A stretch of DNA of 64,000 nucleotides from Streptomyces sp. SAI-135 (GCF_029893805.1 NZ_JARXYP010000002.1:248001-312000), one strand, 5' to 3'; shown: positions 7,715 to 16,075, numbered from the stretch's first letter. The notes: generated by a model not told the origin, from the sequence alone. Made by a program: numbers and translations.

Positions 7715-8873
7715 ACGGCTCCGCGAGATCCGCAAGCGTCGGGGCCTGAGCCAGCGTGAGTTGTCCCAGAACTCAGGCGTCTCCCTCTCTCTTATCCGCA
7801 AGTTGGAGCAGGGAGAGCGGGAAGACACACGCTTGGAAACAGCCCGGCAACTCGCCAGTGCCCTCAAGGTACCCACCACGCGGCTGGTCGCGGAGCACGC
7901 CGAGGAACCTGCCGACGCTGCCACTGTGGAACGTTGGGCACCCGTTCACGCGGTCCTCGCGGCACCCGCGCAGCGTGATGAGCTTGAGGAAGCACCCACC
8001 GTTACAGGAGTCCGAGACGCCCTTCAGGCGGCTGTTCCCCTCTTCGCGCACGACCGCTTCGTAGAACTCGGCACTGCCCTGCCGTCCCTCCTGCGTGACG
8101 CGGAGGCACTCACAGCAATCGATCCGCGCGGTCGACCGCTTCGCGCCAGACTTCTCGAACTCACCGGTTGGCTGATGACCCAGACTCGGCAGTTCGACGC
8201 CGCAGAAATGGCCCTTGCCCGGGCCCTGGACGACGCCACCGACCGCATTCAAGGGGCCTCTACCGTCAACACGCAGTGTTGGCTTCTCCTTCGCAGAGGG
8301 AAACTCGCCGACGCGCGCAAACTGGCCGCTCAGTGGGCCGATGACGTCGAACCGCGCATGTCCAGAGCCACGCCCGCCGAATTGAGCACCTGGGGTTGGC
8401 TATTGCTGCGCCTATCCGCAGCGGCCGTCCGTGACAACCGCTCCGGTGAAGCCGAGGATGCACTACGTCTCGCCCATTCGGCCGCCGTCGCGCTAGGACG
8501 CGAGTGCACACCCGAAGGCGACTTTCTCCGCACCTTTGGCCCCATCACGGTGGCCTTGAAGCGCACAGAGAATGCCATGGTGGCCGGACAGCCCGACAAG
8601 GTGCTCACACTTGCCTCGCACATCCCCGCGGACAGCCTCAAACCAAGCTCTAATAACCGAAATCGCCACCTGCTCGATGTGGCCAATGCTCACACGCAAC
8701 AGCGGCAGTATGCGGAGGCCGTCGACATCTTCAACAAGATCCGCGCCGGTTCGCCTCAGTGGCTTCCGAACCAGCGGTACGCCCGCGACATCCTTGCCAA
8801 CATCGTGGGAAAACGCCGGACCTTGACGCCCGATATGCGGGAACTGGCAGACCTGGTGGCTCTGCCCGTGTGA
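7695..8873 (+). CDS. XRE-family transcriptional regulator with TPR-like C-terminus
   Basis: Starting at ATG 7695, the protein has 392 residues. Residues 5-41 hold an XRE helix-turn-helix (LREIRKRRGLSQRELSQ, then SLSLIRKLEQGE). A linker leads to about 280 residues of helical repeats (DAAEMALARALDDA, LADARKLAAQWADD, YAEAVDIFNKIR) typical of TPR-containing Streptomyces regulators. Such proteins often control neighbouring small genes in response to peptides or ligands. The gene sits right after the truncated conjugation gene, so its promoter region may have been recombined. It heads a run of co-oriented genes ending with the phosphotransferase at 10067. Confidence 0.8.
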   Translation: MSANFGERLREIRKRRGLSQRELSQNSGVSLSLIRKLEQGEREDTRLETARQLASALKVPTTRLVAEHAEEPADAATVERWAPVHAVLAAPAQRDELEEAPTVTGVRDALQAAVPLFAHDRFVELGTALPSLLRDAEALTAIDPRGRPLRARLLELTGWLMTQTRQFDAAEMALARALDDATDRIQGASTVNTQCWLLLRRGKLADARKLAAQWADDVEPRMSRATPAELSTWGWLLLRLSAAAVRDNRSGEAEDALRLAHSAAVALGRECTPEGDFLRTFGPITVALKRTENAMVAGQPDKVLTLASHIPADSLKPSSNNRNRHLLDVANAHTQQRQYAEAVDIFNKIRAGSPQWLPNQRYARDILANIVGKRRTLTPDMRELADLVALPV

Positions 8874-8950
8874 CGCTCTGTGGCACTTCTCCTCACCTCT
8901 CCGTAAAAGTGCCATCGACGCAAAGTCACGGCAGCCCATAGCGTCGAGGC

Positions 8951-9199
8951 ATGGCTCCCACGGAAAGAGATCAGACGGCCGTGCCGCCCAAGAGCCTCGT
9001 GGTCGGCTCGTTCGCGAAAGACCTCGAACGCAATAAGGACGGCCGAGTCATGGGCCACCTTGGGGCTGACCGCGTGCAACTCCGTCCGATAGGCGGAGGC
9101 ACAGAGTGGGATGCCTTCAAGGTCAGGCCGCTGACGGAGAGCGAACAATCGCGCCTGCCGCTGAAGCCGAACGCCACGGCAGAAAAGGTCGTCCTGTGA
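8951..9199 (+). CDS. Small hypothetical protein
   Basis: The 82-residue product begins at ATG 8951 behind a short GAGG. It is hydrophilic and mixed alpha/beta. Residues 15-70 read like a compact domain (LVVGSFAKDLERNKDGRVMG, VQLRPIGGGTEWDAF). There is no signal peptide or membrane segment. It overlaps the next gene as GTGA, so the pair is translationally coupled. The family is not recognised. Its place between an XRE regulator and a coupled small membrane protein suggests a conserved regulatory cassette. Confidence 0.6.
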   Translation: MAPTERDQTAVPPKSLVVGSFAKDLERNKDGRVMGHLGADRVQLRPIGGGTEWDAFKVRPLTESEQSRLPLKPNATAEKVVL

Positions 9200-9387
9200 A
9201 CGGGCGCTACGCAGACCGCTCAAGGCCACGCCCTTGCGACCCACTCGGGTTCGCTCTCAACCTGCTCTGGGCCATCGGCACCGCTGCCGGTTTCCTCTGC
9301 CTCGGCATCCTCGGCAGTGATCACGTCGACGGACCGCTCGCCCACGGTCCGGCCTTGACCAACCCCGACGAAGCTCCCGCGTCATAA
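9196..9387 (+). CDS. Very small single-pass membrane protein
   Basis: This 63-residue protein begins at GTG 9196, overlapping the upstream stop as GTGA. One hydrophobic helix spans about residues 18-40 (FALNLLWAIGTAAGFLCLGI). A basic N-terminus and an acidic, proline-containing C-terminus flank it. The overlap supports real expression. The function is unknown. A GC-rich inverted repeat follows between 9393 and 9431 and could act as a terminator or attenuator before the gene at 9515. Confidence 0.5.
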   Translation: MNGRYADRSRPRPCDPLGFALNLLWAIGTAAGFLCLGILGSDHVDGPLAHGPALTNPDEAPAS

Positions 9388-9514
9388 AGCTCCCCGCCCG
9401 TCCGGATGCTTGCTGCTCCCCCCGGGCGGGTGGGGGTTCCCACGGCCGAAATCGCCGACTTCAGCCGTCTCGGCATGCGCCACCCCGTACTACCCCCGAA
9501 AAGGAGATACGAGC

Positions 9515-9979
9515 GTGACCACAGCAGAGAAGCGCACCACAACCGATGCACGCACTCTCATCAGCACCGACATGCGCGAGATCCTGGTCGACAACATGCG
9601 CGCCAAGTTTCCTCAACTGACTGAGGAGAAGGCCGACCGTGGCGTCGGGCAGATGCTCGCCTTCCTCGCCGCGTGCGACTACGCCGACCGACCTCTCAGC
9701 CCCTCGCCGCTCGTAGACGACTTCTGGCACGCCTTCCTGCTCCACACCAAGGCGTACGCCGAGTTCTGCGAGCGGCGGTTCGGCCGCTTCCTGCACCATC
9801 AGCCCGGATTCCTCGACAAGGAGGAGCACGGCGGCGGCAAGGCGCTGCGTGCGCTGACGGTCGACTCGATCACCCTCGCCGGGTACGAGCTCGACATGGA
9901 GTTCTGGCCCGAGCTGGACCTCGCCGACTGCTCGCAGTGTCACGCGAACTGCTCGGACAGCCCGAACCACCCGAAGTAG
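9515..9979 (+). CDS. GRDP-like (glycine-rich domain-containing protein-like) small protein
   Basis: GTG 9515 follows a strong AAAAGGAGAT site and yields 154 residues. The central motif LVDDFWHAFLLHTKAYAEFC, followed by RFGRFLHHQPGF, matches the (V/L)D..WH..L.T..Y..FC...G...HH.P signature of GRDP-like proteins known from plants and scattered bacteria. The conserved histidines and cysteine suggest metal or ligand binding. The C-terminus carries a cysteine cluster (DCSQCHANCSD), which is unusual and could bind metal. It lies in the XRE/phosphotransferase cassette. The biochemical role is unknown. Confidence 0.6.
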   Translation: MTTAEKRTTTDARTLISTDMREILVDNMRAKFPQLTEEKADRGVGQMLAFLAACDYADRPLSPSPLVDDFWHAFLLHTKAYAEFCERRFGRFLHHQPGFLDKEEHGGGKALRALTVDSITLAGYELDMEFWPELDLADCSQCHANCSDSPNHPK

Positions 9980-10066
9980 TTCCCCCTGTCGGCCCTCGGC
10001 CTGTGCCACGCTGTGGCCAGGCTGGGGGGCCGACCCTGTTCGCTCGACCCACGCAGGAGACAGCAG

Positions 10067-10897
10067 GTGGACCGCATCGAATGGCACGACCTACCGGCAG
10101 AGGCCCGAGCCGCCGTCGAGCGGCACACAGGCCCGGTCAAGACGGCCGGGACCGCGCCGCACGGCGTCATGTCTCGGCTCGCCTGCACCATCCAGACACC
10201 AGCGGGGCGGGCCTTCGTCAAGGGCACTGGGCACGATGACCCACAAGCGTGGGTCTATCGCCACGAGGCGCGGGTCACCCGATGCGCACCCCTCGCGGCC
10301 GGCGTGCTGTGGGAGGTTGACGCCGGCGGGTGGATGCTCTACGGATACGAGTACATCGACGGCCGGCACCCAGACCTGGCCCCGGGGTCCGGCGATCTCG
10401 CCCCTCTCCTACACACGCTTACCGTTACGTCCGAGACGCCATGGCCCGAGGCACTTCACAAGAAGCCGCTGCACACACGGTGGACCGGGTTCCTGCCCCC
10501 GGACGTACCGCCCGGACTCCAAGGCCGAGCGCTCTCCCACACGGACATGTCCCCGCACAACATGCTGGTGACGCAAAGCAGCGAGCTGCTGCTCCTGGAT
10601 TGGGCCCTTTCCTGCCCCGCCCCCACATGGGCCGACACGGCGCTCACGGTGCCCCGTCTGATCTCCGCCGGCCACACGCCGGAACAGGCCGAGACGATCG
10701 CACGCACGGTGCCCGCATACCGTGCGGCCGACCCTGCCACCGTCACAACGTTCGCGCGCACCGTCCACGCCGCATGGCAGGACTGGGAACGAACGCGCCC
10801 CATGCCTCATCGGGCTGCTCTCACCGCCGCCGCCCAGGCATGGGCCACATACCGCGAGAAAGGCCAGCAGACGCACCCTCACACCCTTTCTCCCTGA
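10067..10897 (+). CDS. Aminoglycoside-phosphotransferase-fold kinase (APH family)
   Basis: GTG 10067 with GGAGA about nine bases upstream gives 276 residues. The kinase-like signature LSHTDMSPHNMLV (HxD.....N catalytic loop) is followed by LLLLDWALSCPAPTWAD, the Mg-binding D plus the helix typical of APH/ChoK-type phosphotransferases. An N-lobe (FVKGTG, YRHEARV, LYGYEYIDG) provides the ATP site. The substrate cannot be told. Family members phosphorylate antibiotics, choline, nucleosides or other small molecules. The gene closes the XRE cassette, where similar kinases may act on a metabolite rather than confer resistance. Confidence 0.7.
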   Translation: MDRIEWHDLPAEARAAVERHTGPVKTAGTAPHGVMSRLACTIQTPAGRAFVKGTGHDDPQAWVYRHEARVTRCAPLAAGVLWEVDAGGWMLYGYEYIDGRHPDLAPGSGDLAPLLHTLTVTSETPWPEALHKKPLHTRWTGFLPPDVPPGLQGRALSHTDMSPHNMLVTQSSELLLLDWALSCPAPTWADTALTVPRLISAGHTPEQAETIARTVPAYRAADPATVTTFARTVHAAWQDWERTRPMPHRAALTAAAQAWATYREKGQQTHPHTLSP

Positions 10898-10984
10898 TCG
10901 GCCGCACCGCCCCGGCCCCCCGCGAGATCGACGCGGTCCTCTGAGTACACGACGGCCCTGGTTCCTTCGACAGAAGAGTTCAGC

Positions 10985-11048
10985 CTGACAACCCCAAGGG
11001 TGGCTGCCCGCCCAAGCACGGCGGCGAGTTCGTCTGCGGCGGTCCATG
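10985..11048 (+). pseudogene. Short transposase remnant
   Basis: About 20 codons read PDNPKGGCPPKHGGEFVCGG. This resembles the ...GRPPKHGGEFVFGDP... segment of DDE transposases common in Streptomyces. The text ends abruptly on both sides. The remnant sits exactly where the lamin-tail gene on the other strand is broken, so it may mark the insertion or recombination point. The assignment rests on this short match only. Confidence 0.3.
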
Positions 11049-11407
11049 TACAGGTCGCTGTCGCTGTCGCGGCCCTCGCCGGTGTGGATGCGGACCGTGG
11101 CGCGGCCCTCCAGGCGGAAGCCGTCGAAGGTGTAGGTGTGGCCGTCCTCATCCTGCAGGGTCCAGCCGTCGAGGTTGACCGTACGGCGCGTGGTGTTGGT
11201 GAGCTCCACCCACTCCTTGTTCAGCGAACGCCGCGAGTGGTCGTCCCGGCCGGGCGAGTCGTACTGCACCGCGGTGATCTCCACCCTCGCCCGCTCAGGC
11301 CGGGCGTGATCGGCCGCCGACGCCGGCAGCGCCACCGCCCCCGCGATCGCAGCGGCCGCGAGCACGGCAGCGGACAGACGGCGAACAGTCACCGTGGAAG
11401 AAGACAC
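11035..11407 (-). pseudogene. C-terminally truncated secreted lamin-tail-domain protein
   Basis: GTG 11407 opens a Sec signal peptide (RLSAAVLAAAAIAGAVALPA, then an Ala-Ser-Ala-type cleavage site). A lamin-tail domain follows: VEITAVQYDSPGRDDHS, LNKEWVELTNTTRRTVNL, DGWTLQDEDGHTYTF, RIHTGEGRD. In the family this continues past DRR for another 25-30 residues. Here sequence identity stops at about 11035, and the frame runs on into the antisense of the phosphotransferase gene. I therefore call it truncated. The function of bacterial secreted lamin-tail proteins is unknown. Confidence 0.6.
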
Positions 11408-11901
11408 AAAGCCCCCAGGCTGTACGGGCACCCGCCCGTCCCCGGCCGTGACAGTCGGCGAGATGGGGCGGGCGCGGTGTGCGGGTGGCGGAGTCGGCCG
11501 CACACTCACACCATGACCCTTGTGTGCAGGCCGTGAACGACATATGTGCACTCCATTACGTTTCGCCCATATTGCTGTGACTATTGGACGCTTCGTCCAT
11601 CTATGCGGCGAACGCAGCAAGTTGACGCCCCACCAGACCCGCGACCGGTGCGCGCCTTGGCCAGCCACCTCCCACCGCCACAGCACACCACCCCACCCCG
11701 CGCCGGACCGTCACCCGAAAGTGCGTAACAGGCGCCGGTACCGGTAGGCAGTTGGTTCACGCCCGCCCCGCATGTGCTGGTCGGAGAAGACGATGAACCG
11801 CCGATGACGCCGTCGGCGTGACATCCCGCCACAGCCGCAACCACACCCGGCCGTCCGGGGCTCTCCCCCTGCACATCCACCCGCAGCTGGAGGAGACCGA
11901 C
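11408..11901. other. Gene-free stretch upstream of the gene at 11902
   Basis: No supported coding sequence is seen. The stretch contains a comparatively AT-rich segment near 11530-11600 with the small inverted repeat GGACGCTTCGTCC. It probably carries the promoter of the lamin-tail gene on one side and of the small gene at 11902 on the other. Confidence 0.4.
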
Positions 11902-12213
11902 ATGACCATCGCTCTGGATCACCACACGCCGCAGACCTTCGTCGACCCCTACGCCGCCGACCCCGCGGAAAGCGCCTGGCCCCCGGCCGCCGGCCAGGAC
12001 ACGGACTACCTGCTGCCGCCACCCAACCCCGCCGAACGCCTCAACAACATGCCCATCACCCCCCGCGACCAGCGCCGCCTGGCCCTGCACGCCGCACTGA
12101 CCGCCGCCGGCATCCCGCCCCGGCCCGAAGACCGCGACGCCATCGACCAGCTCAGCACCCTTCCCCCCAGCACCCACACCGCCCTGCAGCGCTGGCTGCT
12201 CCACGCCACCTGA
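11902..12213 (+). CDS. Hypothetical protein
   Basis: ATG 11902 follows GGAGGAG and gives 103 residues. The N-terminal half is proline-rich and acidic (TFVDPYAADPAES, YLLPPPNPAERLN). The C-terminal half is helical (DQRRLALHAALTAAGIPPR, ALQRWLLHAT). No signal or membrane segment is present. The good ribosome site and GC pattern support expression. The family is not recognised. Confidence 0.5.
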   Translation: MTIALDHHTPQTFVDPYAADPAESAWPPAAGQDTDYLLPPPNPAERLNNMPITPRDQRRLALHAALTAAGIPPRPEDRDAIDQLSTLPPSTHTALQRWLLHAT

Positions 12214-12308
12214 AGCCGGCAGATCCCCCCTGGCGTCTGTGAACACCACGTTTGCAGGTTCGTGGTCCTTGTCGTGCAGATCCGCATGGGCGGGCGCACG
12301 CTGAAGTC

Positions 12309-12878
12309 ATGAACGACAACGACGCCTCAGGCAGACCATGGGGTCCGTCGCAGCAGCCTCCTCAGTGGGGGCCAGCTCAGCCGCCGCCCGCCCCGCGCAG
12401 GTCAAGGTCGGTGAAGAGCATCCTCACCCACACGGCAGCAGTCGCCCTAGGCCTCATCATCGGGGCCGTAATCGGCTCGAGCAGCGCGAACGACTCCGAC
12501 AGCAGCACCACGCCCCCCGCGACGGTCACGGCCACGACAACGGCAACAGAGACGGCAACGGAGACCGAATCAGCTCCGCCCACGAAGGAGGCACCCGCCG
12601 CCACCCCGAGCGCCGCCAAGAAGGCCCTGGCCGGTGAGATCCCCGGTGACGGGACGTACATCGTCGGCGAGGAGGTCCGGTCCGGCACCTACCGAACCGA
12701 CGGCCCCGAAGACGCGGCCCTCCCGAACTGCTACTGGGCACGGCTGAGCGGAACATCCGGCGAGCTCAACGAGATCATCGCCAACGCGAACACCACCGGC
12801 CCCACAACCGTGACGATCTCCGCCAGCGACAAGGCATTCCAGACCACCGGATGCATGACCTGGAAGAGGACCGGCTGA
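12309..12878 (+). CDS. Membrane-anchored protein with conserved actinobacterial extracytoplasmic C-terminal domain
   Basis: The 189-residue protein starts at ATG 12309. A proline/glutamine-rich cytoplasmic start leads to one membrane helix at about 37-57 (ILTHTAAVALGLIIGAVIG), then a Thr/Ser/Pro-rich linker of about 55 residues. The C-terminal 80 residues (GDGTYIVGEEVRSGTYRTDG, NCYWARLSGTSGELNEII, TTGCMTWKR) match a small domain found at the ends of many Streptomyces secreted and membrane proteins. Two cysteines could pair. The precise function is unknown. Confidence 0.65.
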   Translation: MNDNDASGRPWGPSQQPPQWGPAQPPPAPRRSRSVKSILTHTAAVALGLIIGAVIGSSSANDSDSSTTPPATVTATTTATETATETESAPPTKEAPAATPSAAKKALAGEIPGDGTYIVGEEVRSGTYRTDGPEDAALPNCYWARLSGTSGELNEIIANANTTGPTTVTISASDKAFQTTGCMTWKRTG

Positions 12879-12962
12879 CGGCACATCCGCACCGCATCCG
12901 TTCGACGAGTTCGGGCCACTCGGCTTCCGGCCCACTGCCGGGTCGAGCTGGGCCGTGCAAGG

Positions 12963-13195
12963 CCGGCCCGAGTGGCATCCCGCGATATACCACCGCGCCC
13001 ACGGCGTGCGCTACTTCCACGGCTGCTACGCGATCGGCGACGACATCTTGTGGGCGTCAACCGCCGCAAGAAGGGTGCCGCGAACACGCTGGCCGCGCTG
13101 AAGTCGATCCGGGCTGCCCGACCTGACGGCGCTCCGATCTACGTCGTCCTGGACAACCTGTCCGCCCACAAAGGCGCCGACATCCGTCGCTCCAG
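12963..13195 (+). pseudogene. IS630-family transposase fragment
   Basis: One frame reads GVRYFHGCYAIGDDILW. The adjacent frame continues GVNRRKKGAANTLAALK, then IYVVLDNLSAHKGADIRR. LDNLSAHK contains the second catalytic Asp of the IS630 DDE core. A frameshift near 13053 separates the parts. The N-terminal HTH and the last catalytic residue are missing. Confidence 0.65.
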
Positions 13196-13413
13196 CTGGA
13201 ACCGGACCGGTGCCCACCTCGATGCCGCCCGAGTCCACCTGCCCGGCCAGCCGAACGTTGACCTCTCGGCGACGCTTGAGTTCCTGGAGCGCAACGAGTT
13301 GGGACTCGCTTTCGACCTCTCGTCGATATCTCGACCTGCCGCTCGCCTTCTGGCAGCACCTCGATCGAGCAGCCAGTGAGATGCGGCTCTACAGCGATGC
13401 GCTGCACACATAG
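13196..13413 (+). pseudogene. Fragment resembling a small immunity-type protein
   Basis: Directly after the transposase fragment one frame gives LSATLEFLERNELGLAFD. The next frame gives YLDLPLAFWQHLDRAASEMR and ends at 13413. Together they resemble the helical text of MafI-like immunity proteins (EFLEHNE..LAL...L...LP..FW..L..AA..M), but about ten codons between the halves are disturbed. There is no partner toxin nearby. Confidence 0.4.
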
Positions 13414-13480
13414 TGCGTGGGCGACCAGGCCCTCCAGGACGATGCTCGCGCCGACCCGTCAACCCGGCCAACCCGCCCGG

Positions 13481-13640
13481 TCAGAGCACTAGACAATCAG
13501 GCGGCGGGCCGGCGCACTCGAGTCCTGCGTAGCGAAGGGTGTGCTGCCGGTTGGGAGTGATGGAGTTGATCGGCGTGAGGTTCTCGTAACCCCAATCGTT
13601 CTCGAAGAGGATCCCCACGCAGTTGGTGCCGCCGTGCCCG
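13481..13640 (-). pseudogene. C-terminal fragment of a hypothetical secreted protein
   Basis: The minus strand reads CVGILFENDWGYENLTPINS, then ITPNRQHTLRYAGLECAG, before a stop near 13481. This looks like the protein-like end of a small extracellular protein with two cysteines. No start or upstream part is present. The family is not recognised. Confidence 0.3.
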
Positions 13641-13647
13641 GCTGCTG

Positions 13648-13830
13648 ATGCCGCTTGCAGCCGACCTGCTCGCCGGCACCGACCGTCGCATCGGCTCCGT
13701 CACCGCCGCTGTCGGATACAGCTCGGAGTCGGCCTTCGGCTGCAGCTTCCGGCTGGCCACCGGAAGCACCCTGCCCGGCTGCGCCGCGCTCCGGTGGCTA
13801 CCGCGGGCGGATCGGCCTCCGGGCGGGTAA
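13648..13830 (+). pseudogene. C-terminal fragment of an AraC-family regulator
   Basis: The text LAADLLAGTDRRIGSVTAAV, then GYSSESAFGCSFRLATG, is the second helix-turn-helix of AraC/XylS regulators. The sensor domain and first HTH are missing, and the tail is abnormal, so it is a remnant. Confidence 0.6.
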
Positions 13831-14053
13831 GTCCGTGACATCGCCCTTTCCTGGGCAGGTGCCACCGGCCTCTCGGACGACTCGGGCTCCTCGAACCCGT
13901 CCGCCCTGCCGTCGAGCAGGGCACCGGGAACGGCGCAGGGCAGGTTGCGGTCAGGTGCTGCTTTCCCTAGCATTAATAGTCACGAATCTTGATAGTCAGT
14001 AATACTTTCTATATAGCCCTGGGTCCGCCTACACGTCCAGTCAGGAGCACTCC

Positions 14054-15250
14054 GTGTCCGTGATCGAGTTGACCACGTTTGTTGTCGCACCGGACAAAAC
14101 GTCTGCGATGCTCGACGCGCGTCAAGGCATGCTCGCCGCCTTCCGCAAGGACCGGCGGGGGTTCCTCCGCGCCCAGCTCGTACGTGTCGCCGACGACACC
14201 TGGCTGGACATCGTCGAGTGGTCGGACGCGCAGGCGTACGACGAATCCAGCGCCAAGGGCGGCAACCTGCCGGAGATCGCCGCCTTCTTCGCCACCATCG
14301 ACAAGCTGGAGAGCGCCAGGAGCGGTGTGCGCTACGACGACGCGGAGGACGGCCGGCGCACGGTGCGGACCATCGCGTACGGCACCGAACCGTCGCAGGT
14401 CGGAGAGCTCTACCTGCCCGAGGGGGACGGGCCGTTCGCCACGGTCGTCCTGGTTCACGGCGGCTGGTGGACCGCCATGTGGGACCGCAGGCAGATGACC
14501 GCGAACGTGGATGACCTGGTGTCCCGGGGATTCGCGGTGTGGAACGTCGACTACCGGCGTATCGGCGAACCCGGCGGCGGGTGGCCCGGTACCTTTGAGG
14601 ACGTGGCCGCCGCCGTCGACGCGGTGGCCGGTCTGGACCCGGCCGTGGACGCCGGCCGGGTGCTGGTCGTCGGACACTCGGCCGGAGGACACCTGGCCAC
14701 CTGGACCGCGCACCGGCCGGCCCTGCCCGACGGTGCTCCCGGCGCACACCCGCGGGTCAGGCCGCTGGGCGTCGTTACTCTCGCAGGCGTCCTCGACCTG
14801 GTGGCGGCCGACGAGGCCCGGCTCGGTACGGTTCTCGCGGATCCGGACGCAGAGCCACCGGCGGGCGCTCCCGCACCGTCCCGCCCGGACCTGTGGCCCG
14901 GCGTCGCGGCGAAGGCAGGCGAGGGAATCACCCCCCTCCTGCTCGGCGGAAGCTTCGCGGAGTACGCCGACCGGTACGCGGCGGCCTCACCGGTGCTGCT
15001 GGACGACGGGGGGACACCCGTCCTCGTCATTCACGGCACCGCCGACGACGTCATCCCCGCCGCACACGGCCGAACCTACGCGCAGGCCGCGGCCTCCAAG
15101 GGCGCGGACGTCACTTTCGTCCCGTCGCCGGGCGCCGGACACTTCGACGTGTTGGACGTCGCCGGACACGCCTGGGGGATCGCTCGCCAGTGGCTGGAGC
15201 AAAGGCTGGCGTCGACGGGGCCGGGCAGCGAGGCAGGTCTCGCGGGTTGA
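14054..15250 (+). CDS. Antibiotic-biosynthesis-monooxygenase-like domain fused to an alpha/beta hydrolase
   Basis: This 398-residue protein starts at GTG 14054 behind CAGGAGC. Residues 1-90 read as a dimeric ABM-type ferredoxin-like domain (VIELTTFVVAPDK, DTWLDIVEWSDAQAYDES). Residues 100-390 are an alpha/beta hydrolase of the BD-FAE/kynurenine-formamidase type. It has an oxyanion HGGWW motif at 135-139, nucleophile Ser209 in GHSAGG, an acid in HGTADDVIP and His in GAGHFD. The fusion of the two domains is unusual. It faces a MarR gene at 15462-15914, and ATAGTCA direct repeats precede it (about 13976-14010), so MarR control is plausible. The substrate is unknown. Confidence 0.75.
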   Translation: MSVIELTTFVVAPDKTSAMLDARQGMLAAFRKDRRGFLRAQLVRVADDTWLDIVEWSDAQAYDESSAKGGNLPEIAAFFATIDKLESARSGVRYDDAEDGRRTVRTIAYGTEPSQVGELYLPEGDGPFATVVLVHGGWWTAMWDRRQMTANVDDLVSRGFAVWNVDYRRIGEPGGGWPGTFEDVAAAVDAVAGLDPAVDAGRVLVVGHSAGGHLATWTAHRPALPDGAPGAHPRVRPLGVVTLAGVLDLVAADEARLGTVLADPDAEPPAGAPAPSRPDLWPGVAAKAGEGITPLLLGGSFAEYADRYAAASPVLLDDGGTPVLVIHGTADDVIPAAHGRTYAQAAASKGADVTFVPSPGAGHFDVLDVAGHAWGIARQWLEQRLASTGPGSEAGLAG

Positions 15251-15461
15251 GGCGGCACCGGCGCACCGCTGGAGGGCCCGCTGAGCACGCCCTGACGGGA
15301 CGGCGTACGGTCCCGCGCGTGGCCACCGAGGGCGGATCGACCAGTGGGCGTGGGGACGGGCGCCGGCGGAACGGCGTCCGGCAAGACGTGTGTCACCTCA
15401 CGGCCGGAGCATGACGCCCCATTCAAAAACGCACGGATGCGGACCGGTCGACGCCCGGGCC

Positions 15462-15914
15462 TTAACTGCCGTGTCGCTGGTGCTCCACCACGTCCGCGAA
15501 GACTCGCTTGAACTCGTCGTAGACCTCCGCGCCGAGCCGCTGGGCGTGCCGTGCCTGCATGTCCGCCATAATCTGGTCCGCTGCGGCCATCTGGGTGCGT
15601 CCTTTGTCCGTCGGACAGACCAGCTTGGCCCGCCGGTCGGCAGGATCGCTCCGCCGCTCCACATAGCCCAGCGCCGTGAGCTCGTCGACGAGGGTGCCGA
15701 CCACCTGCTTGTGCTGCCCGGACATCCGGGCCAGCTCGGTCGCCCGGATGCCCTCGGGCTGCAGATACGCAAGGACCGCACCGTGGCGGGGCTTGATGTC
15801 GTCGAAACCAAGGTGGTGAAGACGTGAGAAGAGCTCGCTCTGAATCGCGAACAAGAGCCTTCCGGCCAGCACGCCCAGGTCAGGATCGGCTGCATTGCGC
15901 ACTGCTCGGCTCAC
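15462..15914 (-). CDS. MarR-family transcriptional regulator
   Basis: I choose GTG 15914 with an AGAAGG site, giving 150 residues. The winged-helix core is clear: HGAVLAYLQPEGIRATELAR, SGQHKQVVGTLVDELTALGY, then the wing VERRSDPADRRAKLVCPTDKG. Flanking helices would make the dimer interface. It is convergent with the ABM-hydrolase fusion, separated by about 210 bp with no gene. MarR proteins usually repress nearby genes and respond to phenolics or oxidants. The ligand is not evident here. Confidence 0.8.
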   Translation of the reverse strand: MSRAVRNAADPDLGVLAGRLLFAIQSELFSRLHHLGFDDIKPRHGAVLAYLQPEGIRATELARMSGQHKQVVGTLVDELTALGYVERRSDPADRRAKLVCPTDKGRTQMAAADQIMADMQARHAQRLGAEVYDEFKRVFADVVEHQRHGS

Positions 15915-16021
15915 CAACCTTCTGCCTCGACCATGGAGGGCGTGTCCCGACCGGCCGATTCTAACCACCGCGTAACCCGCCGACCGGATTGCCGTTGGCC
16001 CTGCCGGCGGGACCGGCTTGA

Positions 16022-16075
16022 CCGAAGCACGCCTTCCGGCGCAGTGCACCGAAGCACGCCTTCCGGCGCAGTGCC
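16022..16075. repeat. Tandem 27-bp direct duplication
   Basis: Two adjacent 27-bp copies (16022-16048 and 16049-16075) differ only in the last base. They lie upstream of the MarR gene and outside any supported coding region. Confidence 0.7.

Noticed and set aside
10067-10897. Antibiotic resistance gene
   Set aside because: The APH fold alone does not show antibiotic specificity, and the regulator cassette suggests another substrate.
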